Assembly (NCBI GenBank): GCA_029204225.1
Contig: CM055104.1
Span: forward strand, 47,934,451 to 47,998,450
From: Diphasiastrum complanatum
Taxonomy: Eukaryota; Streptophyta; Lycopodiopsida; Lycopodiales; Lycopodiaceae
DNA: 64,000 nucleotides
Direction: 5' to 3'
Below the pieces are notes generated by a model that made no database searches, had not been told where the DNA came from, and saw only the letters and a list, made by a program, of their open reading frames with translations. A program made the position numbers and the translations under genes. Below are positions 22,799-33,145 of the stretch, piece after piece (within the stretch, counting starts at the first letter, position 1; every line of letters starts with the position of its first letter).

Positions 22799-24829
22799 GG
22801 GAAGGAAGAAGCGTCTCCGTCAGTCAGTTTCCAGCACAACGCAGCAGTAGGAAGTTAACGGCGAATGTAGCGGCGTCAGCTTGCCTGCCCACAAAAAGAG
22901 AAAAAGAACACAAAGGGGTTTTGCGTGTAAACGCGAGAAAAATACGAAAAGCTTTTCCAAAAGAAAATGATGCATGTAATATGCTAAGAAGAAGAAGGCC
23001 TCTTATGTTTCCTAGAAGAAAGAATTTTTTTTCTTTTTACCACAGCTGCTAATCATCTCTCTCTCTCTCTCTCTTGTTGGACAGAATATGTTTTTTCCTT
23101 CAATCCTCCAATGGGACCAAAAAACATACGAAAAAGGGATGTTCCTGTCACCTCTACTTCCAATGCTTAATCATACAAGGTTTCGAGTTTCGAGAAAAAA
23201 AGGGGATGATACCCTTGATTTGTTAATCAAGAAAATACAACACAAATCAATGCCTGTCATGCACCCTTTTTGACAACCCAACAAAAAAACATGCTCACCT
23301 TGATTTTGATTTTGATAGGTTCTTTCAACATTCATGGACCAAAAGATTGTTGCCTTCCATTTTGAGCAAGCTCAAGTTTTTCTTACACATTGTACACCTC
23401 TTATGTGAATTCACTTTTTTAAGTGATGAAGAACTAATAGATATCAAAGCTTTTAACTTATAAAATTTGATTTATGTTTAAAATTAGTAAAGACCTTATA
23501 AGTATTTGTATTATTTTAATATTTTTTTGTTCTCATATGTCACAATTGGAGTTGAATCCTTGACCACGTAGGAATACTGATTTCTATAATTTAACATTCA
23601 ATTGGAAAAAGTTTATGGGCACCTTCTTACAGCTCTATTGTGAGCCAAGCCCCAAGACTACTAGAATCTAGATATAACCCAATTATCTTTTGAAACTATA
23701 AGCACACATCTTAAGCACTTTCATTACATAACTAGTTTACATGAAAAGAAAAACTTAAGCTTTAATATTTGACATGTCCATAACCTTTAAGGGGCTAGAG
23801 AATGTAGGTTATTGGAAACCTTAAAATATATTGTAGTACATTAAGTAAAATAGGTTCTTTTCAATGACTTAGGTTTCTCACAAGCCACGACAAAGATTTA
23901 ATGCAAAATGAAGTCATACTTGCATCCCTCTAAGTAGATAACTTCGATATGCATGTTGCTTTCACATTTTTGCCATCATTAGTGTTGTTGCATAATTGAA
24001 AGCATTAAAGACTTGGCGAGGTCATATGTGGCCTATAGAAAGGGCAATAGAATCATAAAATCACAATACTAGTGATGAAAACACTCTAGATTAGCCTCCA
24101 AAACCAAGATTACTCTTCATTGATAATTATGGCCAATGTGGCTCTATATACATGAGTGGGAGCTCGAGCTGCTGCTGACTCAACTAATCTAGCACGTGTG
24201 AGAGTGCCTAGTCATCAATAGATCCACTAATCATATCTAACTTTGCACATGGTCCATGATTTTTTTGATTTAAGCCACCTCCTTGATTTTGGGCAATTTT
24301 CCTAATTCATAGGAACTTGGATAAATATCTCCTACAAATGCAAACTCGCATTCTACTGATGTTTCCACACTTCTGAGCAGTCCTCTACACATGGGAGATC
24401 ACTCCTAATCTCATGGTATAGCATTTCCTACCAATAAAATGATGCCAAGTGGCATATCACTAAAAAACAAGATTTTGGCAATTGTAGCCACTAGATGTCA
24501 AATAGAATGAAATTTAAAAACTATATGACTAATCTAAATGGCATGAACATTAATTTCATATGTGGGAATAGGCTCCACACATCTGTAATGATGATATGTA
24601 AATGGATTTTTCCTAGATCAAGCAACATTTTGACTATTTTCACACGTAAGAGGCTGTACAGTACTAGTTTTGAAGCTGTCCTTTTCAATTTGATGCAAAG
24701 TCCCACTCATACACCCAAAAAGAGAGCTTTTTAGTGCATTTTCAAGCTTGTCATGCATGTCTCTATTCCTATGATTAGTTCTTGGATTAGATCATTAAAT
24801 TGATTGATTAAGAGCTTGTTTCAGTTAAG
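22799..24829. other. Intergenic, with a short CT microsatellite
   Basis: Contains (CT)9 at about 23057-23074 and otherwise no recognised gene. The segment 22800-22970 has higher GC and may still be promoter or leader sequence. From 23280 on it is AT-rich and stop-dense. Confidence 0.5.
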
Positions 24830-25300
24830 AATGTCTAAAGTAGATAGTGTTTTGAGCCATCTCAACACTTTCAAAAACCTTATGGAGTAGATGACTGCAA
24901 CTGGATCAGTCATTGAAGATTCAGAGCAATGATGACTCTATTATCGAGTCTACCTGAAGCTTATGAAACCTGGGTTATGGCTATTTCAACCCAGCAACAT
25001 CTCACTCTATCAAGAGTCAATTCGATGCTACTTCAAGAGGATATCGGACGAAATGCATCCTCTTCTAGCTCAGGATCAGATCCTCAAGTTCTATTCTCAA
25101 AGTAAAATCAGAAGTTCAGATCCCAGAGATCTACAAAGTCAGATTATTTTGACAAGAGGAGCAACATGCAACTTGTATCAAATACAACATCAACTTCAAA
25201 GCCTTCATCATTCTAGCCAAGAGAGAACCTATTCTGTAAATATTGTAAGAAGACTGATAATCTTATCAAATCGGATTTCAGAAAAATGATGTAAAGTTTC
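24830..25300 (+). pseudogene. Copia gag C-terminal fragment
   Basis: Read across frameshifts and stops, the plus strand gives the blocks SHLNTFKNLMEQMTATGSVI, LLSSLPEAYETWVMAISTQ, LTLSRVNSMLLQED and QVLFSKNQKFRS. These match, block by block, the gag of the minus-strand element near 56.6-57.3 kb. A damaged zinc-knuckle remnant (CKYCKKTD) follows at about 25240. Gag N-terminus and pol are absent. The right end is cut at about 25305, where minus-strand integrase begins. Confidence 0.75.
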
Positions 25301-25304
25301 TATC

Positions 25305-25997
25305 CAATGTTCTTCACATCTTACTAAAATCTGCTATATTGTGAGATTCATCAAAAAGTACATCTCGACTTACAACAACTTTCTTGGAAATAGGATCAAA
25401 TATCCTATAAGCTTTACTATTTTCACTATAATCAACAAAGATTTCTTTGAATGAAGTAACATCTTCCTTCTTCCTTACTTCTAAAGGAATGTGTACATAA
25501 CAAGTACAACCAAAAACTTTCAGATCACTAAGATTTGGCTTTTTGCCAAAAGGTGTGAATCCTTCAATGGCACCATTAGTTGAGTCTATTGCATAGAAAG
25601 TTTGCACATAAAATAGCTTCTCCCAAAATGAAATAAGAAGAGATGCATCTAACCTCAATGCCTTAGCACACTCACATAAGGTTCTATTTTTCCTTTCGGC
25701 CACTCCATTTTGTTGAGGAGTCTATTTGGATATAAATTCTCTCCTAATGCCATTAGTTTCACAAAACTCTTTCGTCCTATTGGAGATGTACTCCCCTCCA
25801 TTATCACATCTTAATACTTTTATGCTAGTATTAAGTTGCTTTTCCACAAAAGTTTTGAGCTTCACAAAGGACTCAAACACATGATTTTTCTTAGACAAGA
25901 GGAAGATCCAAGAGTATCTTGATTTATCAATCACAAAAAAAAAAAATTGTGAGTATTGATATATTACCATACTTTTATTATTCTCATTCATAATCAT
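25305..25997 (-). pseudogene. Copia integrase fragment
   Basis: On the minus strand, 25997-25722 encodes the middle of integrase, including VLRCDNGGEYISN with the second catalytic Asp. After a stop codon comes 25703-25314 with MAERKNRTL (third catalytic acid, Glu), a W-x-E block, KPNLSDLKVFGCTCYVH and YRIFDPISKKVVVSRDVLFDES, the C-terminal block. The zinc-binding N-terminus and the first catalytic Asp (H-x-D) are missing, so it cannot be functional. The stop lies in the usual T-P-Q-Q-N-G segment. Confidence 0.88.
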
Positions 25998-26573
25998 CTA
26001 TTATTAAATAGCTAATCTGATTATTTATCTCTTGCAGATGTATATGAGTCCAACATAAATCTCTTGCAAGTGTGTTAGATATAGTACACATTAATATTGG
26101 ACAGTTTGGGCAAATAGTGCCAATTCCATTACCTAGTTCTGGAAGTGATGAATGGGTTACTCCAGATGTTGTAGTTTCAGAATCCTTTCATTGTAAGCTT
26201 TATAATGATGTTAAAAATTCATTAAAGATAAGCACGAGATCAAAAACAGTCCGATTAAGTTGGTTTATTTCTTTAAATATATTTGTGAATTTTTTTTCAA
26301 GTGTCAATGTACACAAAACTCCAACGTAGTTTAAATGCAAAAATTTATTGCATAGTTTATTATTTGAGCTTATGGATGAAGGCTGGGACAAAAACTCAAA
26401 TGGAGATATAGAATGCATAATCAAAATGTCTTTCGTTATCAAATAGAAAAACAAATGTTGAGCCTATGCTTCCATTACCAAATATGGAAAATGATTAAAA
26501 GTCAATGGGTGCCACTCGATCAAGACTTTGAAGCTAGTGGTGTTGTCCGATTTTGAGAACGACATGGAATATT
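25998..26573. other. AT-rich spacer between Copia and gypsy fragments
   Basis: No recognisable domain. Overlapping short frames on both strands (26072-26454) carry no known motif. It may be LTR or linker sequence of one of the flanking fragments. Confidence 0.45.
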
Positions 26574-27765
26574 TTAGAATATGACAAGAGGGATATCATC
26601 GGCACATAAAGGTGTTGCATCTATATAAAATAGACATGCATCCGGTAACTTATCATTTATTGGCTCATCAAATGCTTCAACATTGGGTAATTGTGAAAGA
26701 TGATCAGCCAAGAAATGTTGTGATCCTTTTTGAATAACAACTCTAAAGTTGAACTCTAGAAGTATCAACAACCATCATGCAATGCGTCATGTTTTGCATG
26801 GTTTATTCAGTAGATATAGGAGAGCATGATGGTTGGTATAAAAGACAAAAAACTGGCCTAGCAAATAATGACAAAATTGTTGAACAACATAGACCATTGC
26901 TAATGCTTCTCTGTCTATAGTAGAATAGTTGACCTTAGCTGGAACTAGCTGATGGCTTAGGAAATGGATTGGGAAATCCTTTTCGAATTCTCTGGGTTGT
27001 GTTAAAATAGCACTAATGGCATACTTACTAGCATACGTATGCACATGGAACTCCTTATTATAATCAGGCACACGAAGAATCGGTGCGGTGACTAAAGTTT
27101 GTTTGAGGTCTTTGAAGGCTTTAATCTGTTCTTCAGTTGGATCAGTAACAATTTTCTATACTAACCTTGCTTTATCGACGAAGTGTATTATAAAAATTCG
27201 ATAGTAACCCGTGTGGCCAAGAGAACATAAATTTCCTTCAATGTACCTGGTAGCATCATTTTGAGAATCACCCTAATCTTTTCGAGATTAGTGGCTATAC
27301 CATTTCGAGAAATAATATGGCCCGGTACTACATGGGTAACCCAGATCTGGCACTTTTTGAGATTCAACAAAATTCCGAACCTTCGACAAAGAATGAACAC
27401 TTGTTCAAGGGCATTGAGATGCTTATCCTCAGATGAATGTACACCAAGATCGTCGAGATAAATCTCTAGATGCTTGTGTAACAGATCCTTGAAAGCTCGT
27501 TGCATCACCCTTTGGAATGTTGATGGGGCATTGAATGGCATAACAATATACATGAACGTGCCAAACTCTATAATAAACATCATTTTCTAATAATCTTCAA
27601 GAGCAATTTGGACTAAGAAATAGCCACTAAAGCCATCCAGGAAGCTAAAAGCTTCTACGGTCTTCCTGAGAGAAAGAACATAACCTTAGTCAAATCAACA
27701 AAGTGCATGTTATCAGATGCGACACTTCTAAAGTCCTTATGAGCTGAAGCTGTTTCAACAACATT
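26574..27765 (-). pseudogene. Ty3/gypsy reverse transcriptase-RNase H fragment
   Basis: Minus-strand frames in the gypsy order. FSFLDGFSGYFLVQIALED at about 27640 is followed by GTFMYIVMPFNAPSTFQRVM. The catalytic box is YLDDLGVHS (gypsy usually has Y-M/V/I-D-D-x-x-V-Y-S), followed by HLNALEQVFILCRRFGILLN. PTEEQIKAFKDLKQTLVTAP bridges to RNase H (VHTYASKYAISAIL, FLSHQLVPAKVNYSTIDREA, YTNHHALLYLL). A C-terminal piece (FRVVIQKGSQHFLADHLSQL, 26574-26771) follows. In-frame stops separate the pieces, and the RNase H first acidic residue (usually T-D-A-S) reads T-Y-A-S. There is no integrase. It is a dead internal fragment bounded by Copia DNA on its right. Confidence 0.88.
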
Positions 27766-27769
27766 CTAT

Positions 27770-29838
27770 ATTTAGAACAGATGTCCTACTAAAGGTCTCT
27801 CAAACAAAACACCATTCAAAGTTTGGATAGGTACCAAACCTTCTCTATCAAGCTTAGAAGTTTTTGGATGTACTGCTTATGCGCAGATTTCTCAAGATCT
27901 CAGGAAGAAGCTCGACTTTCAGAGTATCAAATGTATTTTTATTAGCTACACCACTTCAGATCAAGCTTAGAAGTTGTTCGATCCTATCGAGTCGAAAATA
28001 TTCACTAGCCGAAATGTCATCTTCATCGAAGATCGGTTTATCGACCTCAAGGAAAAAAACAAAGCCCATGTAGCCGACTTGTCTTGTCAACAACAAATCC
28101 GAAGATGACGATGTTGCAGTTCAACAACTACAACATGATGAAAATGATCAACTTCCTCTATTACCCAGAAGATCATCAAGAGCTAGCAGACCACATATCA
28201 AGTATATCGATGAGTCTGCAGCCTACCTTGTTCAGCAGTCGACGACTGTCAAAGAGGCACTCAATCAGCCCAATTCTGATCTTTGGAAAGAAGCTATGGA
28301 TAAAGAGTATTCATCTCTTATCAAGAACTAGACATGAACGATTGTCGAATTACCTGCTAGCACAAACGTAGTTGATTGCAAATGGATTTTAGAAGTCAAG
28401 TACAAAGCAGACGGAAGCATCGATAGAAGAAAAGCTCGACTTGTCACCAGAGGATTTTCTCAGATATACAATGTCGATTACACTGAGACCTTCAGTCCAG
28501 TAGTCAAACATTCTTCTATTCGACTTTTAGTATCGTTTGCCATTGCAGTAGATTTGTAAATACATCAAATGGATGTACATATAGCATATCTCAATGGAAT
28601 TATTGAAGAAGACATTTACATGGTGCAACCCAAAGGTTATATTATCGAAGGTAAACACAATCATGTATGTAAACTCCATAAAGCACTTTATGGCTTGAAG
28701 CAATCTGCTCGAGCATGGTTTCAAATGATCAATACTTTTCTTATTGATCACGGCTACACACCAAGCTCCTCATATTCGAATGTTTACTTTAAGACAGTGC
28801 AACAGTCTTTTATCAGTATCACTTTATATGTCGATGACACATTGCTTTTCGACAATAGTATCGATCTGATAAAAGAAGTCAAGACAATGCTATCTTCCGA
28901 ATTCGACATGACCGATCTGGTGGGCGAAGCTCATTTCTACCTTGGTATTCAAATCCACAGAGACATAAATTGAAAGTTGATCTACATTACTCAACATAGG
29001 TACATCTACAATATGTTAGTCAGATATAATCTGGTTAATTGCAAGTTAGCTCTCTCACCAATGAAACTAGGTCTCAAATTGTCAAAGGACCAGTGTCCTA
29101 AAACAATCAAAGAGAAAGAGCAGATGTGTGAGTATCCTCATCATTCAATAATAGGATCTCTTACGTACGCAATGATCTGTACCAAGCCAGACATAGCTTT
29201 TGCAGTCAGCTCCCTAAGTTAGTTTATGAATAACTTTGGTATAACACATTGGAAGGCCCTTATCAGAGTTATGAGATATCTTCGAGCTACTATGACTTTT
29301 GCATTTGTTATGGAGTAGTCGACAATGACAAACTCAATTTACTCATAGGTTACACAGATACACGTTGGTCATGAGATGTAGCCATCGACGTAAATCCACT
29401 TTTGGATTTACATTCCTCTTCAACAATGGTCCAAAAATGGTCCATTTTTTTGGAACAGTCACAAGCAACCTTTGACAGCTCTATCTTCTACAGAATCAAA
29501 GTATATCGCAGCCTCACAAGCTACAAAGAAAGCAATCTGGCTGAAGGACTTACTTTCAGATATCAGTCTGAATCAATATGCTCCGACATTACTATTTTAT
29601 GATAATCAAAGTGCCATTGCCTTGTCAGTCAACCCTAGGTTTCATTCTAGGAGTAAGCACATTGAGATTAAGTATCACTATGTTAGAAGCAAAGTTCTTG
29701 ACAAAGAGGTCAGATTGCAGTACTGTCAAATGCAAGATATGACAGCAGATATTTTTACCAGAGCATTAAGCTTGGCTACACATAGAAAATTATGTGCAGA
29801 ACTAAGTATCAAGGTCAAGGCATTCATGGATTCAGATT
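27770..29838 (+). pseudogene. Copia pol remnant: integrase C-terminus, RT, RNase H
   Basis: A plus-strand Copia pol read through several stops. Integrase C-terminus comes first (EVFGCTAYAQISQDLRKKLD, SRNVIF). The linker and RT start follow (KEALNQPNSDLWKEAMDKEY, CKWILEVKYKADGSIDRRKA). RT continues with MDVHIAYLNGIIEEDIYM, HKALYGLKQSARAWF and the catalytic YVDD at 28827-28838, then FYLGIQIHRD. RNase H shows ALSSTESKYIAASQATKKAI, FHSRSKHIEIKYHYVRSKV and ADIFTRAL, ending at the stop by 29840. Stops at about 28330, 28337, 28558 and 28974 and shifts near 29220-29400 make it non-functional. Gag, protease and the integrase core are missing. RNase H resembles the minus-strand copy at 48737-49253. Confidence 0.92.
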
Positions 29839-29847
29839 AAGGGGGAG
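29839..29847 (+). other. Polypurine tract
   Basis: AAGGGGGAG immediately after the pol stop and immediately before TGTTGGATT, the expected position of plus-strand priming in a Copia element. Confidence 0.85.
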
Positions 29848-30002
29848 TGTTGGATTATTCTCCTACTAATCGACTAATCGACATTTTAATCTTCATCCAA
29901 CTCATTATCCAGACCTGCACTTTTTTTTGTGTTTCTACACATTGTGCAAAACTATTTGGAAATGGCTCACAGGTGGCTCTGACGTTTATTGACATCATCA
30001 AC
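29848..30002 (+). repeat. 3' LTR start, partial
   Basis: TGTTGGATTATTCTCC and the following ~130 bp match the LTR at 37779-38506 read on the minus strand (TGTTGGATTATTTTCC..., then GTTTCTACA and CTCA.AGGTGG). After about 30000 the similarity is lost and a minisatellite begins, so this LTR is truncated or rearranged. Confidence 0.75.
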
Positions 30003-30142
30003 AAACTTCGAAACTCTCGGGCACTTCAGTGACTTCGGAGACTGCGGCCACTTCAACGACTTCGGAGATTTTGGCCACTCCGGCCACTTTGACGACTTCG
30101 GCCATTTTGTTAACTTCAACCACTTTGGAGACTTCGGCCATG
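30003..30142. repeat. Minisatellite, GGCCACTT..GACTTCGGAGA units
   Basis: About 140 bp of imperfect 12/24-bp units made of GACTTCGGAGA and TTTGGCCACTT. On the minus strand it would encode repeated PKSPKW/PKSLKW peptides in a 67-codon open frame (29967-30170). There is no sign this frame is expressed. Confidence 0.8.
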
Positions 30143-30169
30143 GTTGATTGGCAATTAACGTTTCACTCA

Positions 30170-30320
30170 TCTTGAAGCTTGAAGAAATGAAATGTTTCTA
30201 ATGCCAAAGCTTTGCTAGCTTTCAATCCTGAATTTTTGACAAAAGACGACACGACACGACGACACGACAAAACATGAAATCAGTCATGCTCCACAAACAG
30301 CCAAGAAGATCAGTCAAGTA
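30170..30320 (+). mobile_element. Copia 3'-end fragment, inverted relative to 31200-31320
   Basis: GAAGAAATGAAATGTTTCTA and TTTGCTAGCTTTCA here match, on the opposite strand, the sequence at the end of the minus-strand Copia copy near 31250-31320 (GAAGAAACGAAATGTTTCTA, CTTGCTAGCTTTCA). It appears to be the 3' end of a second copy of that family in opposite orientation. Confidence 0.5.
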
Positions 30321-31067
30321 CCAAGGAGTACAAACATTTTGAAGAAGAAATGAGATCGCAATCGTGAAACTTTCGTGAAGACGAAGCAACCGCGATTCTC
30401 TTGCGGCTCGGATGGAGTTCAGATGCGTTCGCTAGACAGTACCAGTTGAATCACTCCTACAGTCCTCCAAAATGTAGTCAGGCACTGCTGATCTATGTTT
30501 ATAAAAATAATGCAGCATTCAACATAGTTTCAACCAAGGTGCGGAATAAAAATGAACAAGAAACTTAGACACACGAAGAACAACAAAGACATTTGCATTT
30601 GAGATCAGACACGACAAGAAAAAAACATCTATATTGATCTTTCTCTGATTCTTCAAGCACTGCATGCAAATCCATGAAGTGCGTTGGCATGGGAGAAACA
30701 TGGTTCTCTCACGAGTAATCGTCTCGCTTTACTAGCGGACAATTGGATCTACAGATCCTAGACAGAATTGTCTTTGCACGCAGGCAGACATGTATTCTGT
30801 AATTTTGTCTTGATTGCTTACTAGCATCAGACTACTTCATTACGCTACTTGTCAAGTATCATCCAATAAGTATATAGTCGCTCTATGTAACTTTTAGATT
30901 AGAGTGTTTAAGCATCTACAACTAATCAGGAAATTACAAGAGTGGAAAATTAGCCACAACCTAAAGTGTATCTACTGATGTCATGCCATGAAATCAGACA
31001 TCTGTACTTCTGGGTACTTGCATGATCTCGTTGGTACTCTTTATAGCGTGAAGGGCAGGAGAGGGTT
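30321..31067. other. Spacer between inverted Copia ends
   Basis: No gene recognised. The position between two converging Copia 3' ends suggests LTR sequence, but I could not define TG/CA edges or a pair. Confidence 0.4.
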
Positions 31068-33145
31068 TCACGACGTTGGTTTCGTTTTCATCATTTGCCT
31101 TTTCTCATACTGGATCGCAAAGGATTCTCGTGCCAGACTGCAAAAGATTCTTGTTCGTGAATCTTTCATGTTCGCAAACCGTTCGTGTTCATCTCCTTTG
31201 ACTTGCGTGTTCGCGAACCGTTCGTCTTCGTGTTTCGTGTCAGGCGGAGGGCTGAAAGCTAGCAAGGATTTGTAGCTAGAAACATTTCGTTTCTTCAACA
31301 TTCTTTCAAAGCATGATAGCTTTACGATCTCGAGACTGCTCCTCTGTCTCTCAAAGAGTCCTTTGTCTAGGGCTTTGGTGAATATGTCAGCAACCATGTC
31401 TTTCGTTTCGATGAAGGTGGTCTGCAACATCTTCTTTTCAATTAGATCCTTGATCAAGTGATACTTGATCGCAATGTGCTTCATTCTGGAATGGAACACG
31501 AGGTCTTTTGTTAGATGTATTGCAGAGGTGTCGTCCATCTGCAAGACCGGAGGCTCGTTTCTTGTTTTGTCTAATTCGTCCAGGAACTGCCTTAGCCAGA
31601 TTATCTCGTTGGCCATCTTTGCTGCTGCAACGTACTCTAGTTTGCAGGATGACTGGGCTACAACGATCTGCTTCTTGTTGACCTAGAGAACTGCTGCTCC
31701 TGATGCGATGGTGCACCCTCCTGAGATGCTTTTACAATCGTCCTTGAGAGATGCCCAGCTAGCATCGCTGTAGAAAAGCATCCTGAAACCTGCACCACGA
31801 CAATAACACAGCCCATAATCCCTCGTTAATTGAAGATATTGCAAAATTTGTTTCGCAATCTTCCAATGTGTCGAGCCTAGAATTGTGCAAAATTGGCTCA
31901 TCCTGAATACTGCACAAGCAATATCAAGACATGTGTTGTCTGCAAGGTGCATCAACGATTCTATCAGCTTCTTGTAAGGTGTGAGCTACATCTATTCTCT
32001 CTCTTCCTTAGTCTTCGGACAGTCATCGCTTGTCAGCACCATCCCTTGCGAGCATTGGAGTATTCGCTCCTTTGCAGTTTAGCATCCCAAAGTCCTCTAG
32101 GATCTTCTGGGTGTATCTGGACTGGTGAAGGTATAACTTACCTCCCTTGTAGTTCCTTTCAATTTGTAAGCCTAGGTAACACTTGGCTTCTCCCACATCC
32201 ATGATCTCGAAATGTTTCAAGATGTCTGTCTTCACTTCAGCAATTAGCTGCTCACTCTTGCAAAGTATCAAGGTGTCATCCACATATACAGCCACAATGA
32301 TGATTTGCCCATTTGTAATTCTGACATAAACATTAGAATCAGCTAACAGAGGCTTGAATCCTAATGATTTCAAGGCTTGATCTTTCTTTTTATACCATTG
32401 TCGGGCTGATTGTTTCAGACTGCGGATACTTCTGTGCATTCTACATGCATAGTTAAGAAGTGAATTCGAGACGTATCCTGGGGGTTGATCCATATAGACC
32501 TCTTTATCTAGTTTGCCATGCAAGAAGGTTGTCTTCTCATCCACAATGTGGATCCAAAGGTCATAAGCTACTGCATATGCAAAAAACAGATGTAGGGACG
32601 AATGTTTGACAACATGAGAGAAGGTTTCAGAGTAGTCAATACCATATTTCTAAGAAAATTCTTCGCTACCAGTCTTGCCTTGTATTTCGTGATGTTCTCA
32701 TCTGGTCCGTATTTGAGCTTGAAAACCCATTTGCATTTGAGTCTTGCGCCTATGTGGTAATGGCTCCAACGTCCATACCTGGTTCTTCCTCATGGACTCC
32801 ATCTCTTCGTTCATGGCTTGGATCCATTTGTCCTTGTTTAGACTGTCAATCGCCTCCTTGAAAGTCTGTGGTTCGCCACTGAATCCGTAGATCTCTTCTG
32901 ATATGGAAGCTGAGCTACTTGGCACATATCTTGCTGGCGCTCTTCATGGTTTTGTCGACCTTCTAAAAGATCTTCCCGGGACAACAATGCCTTTATTGCT
33001 CTGCTCGGTCCAGAACCATCTTGGTTTACAGGAACTGTAGCAGTAGGCTGCCTCTCGAATCTTTCTTCTTCTGATTCTTCACTCGAATGGGAGACGACTC
33101 AAAAATCTTCGTTTTCGTGTTCGTCCTCTGCTCCCTATTTTACTA
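31068..33145 (-). pseudogene. Copia RT-RNase H remnant
   Basis: Minus-strand pol. From the right: the integrase-RT linker to about 33145, then the RT start (FKEAIDSLNKDKWIQAMNEE, 32925-32698). After a broken stretch follows FLHGKLDKEVYMDQPPGYV, RSIRSLKQSARQWYKKKDQA, YVDDTLILCKSEQLIAEVK with the YVDD catalytic pair, and CYLGLQIERNYKGGKLYLHQ (32544-32023). RNase H has FYSDASWASLKDDCKSISGG, FHSRMKHIAIKYHLIKDLI and ADIFTKAL. Frameshifts and a stop near 31684 separate the parts. After the normal end the frame runs into non-coding sequence down to 31068. The RT start closely matches the minus-strand copy at 53862-54284, so these are two copies of one family. Confidence 0.9.
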
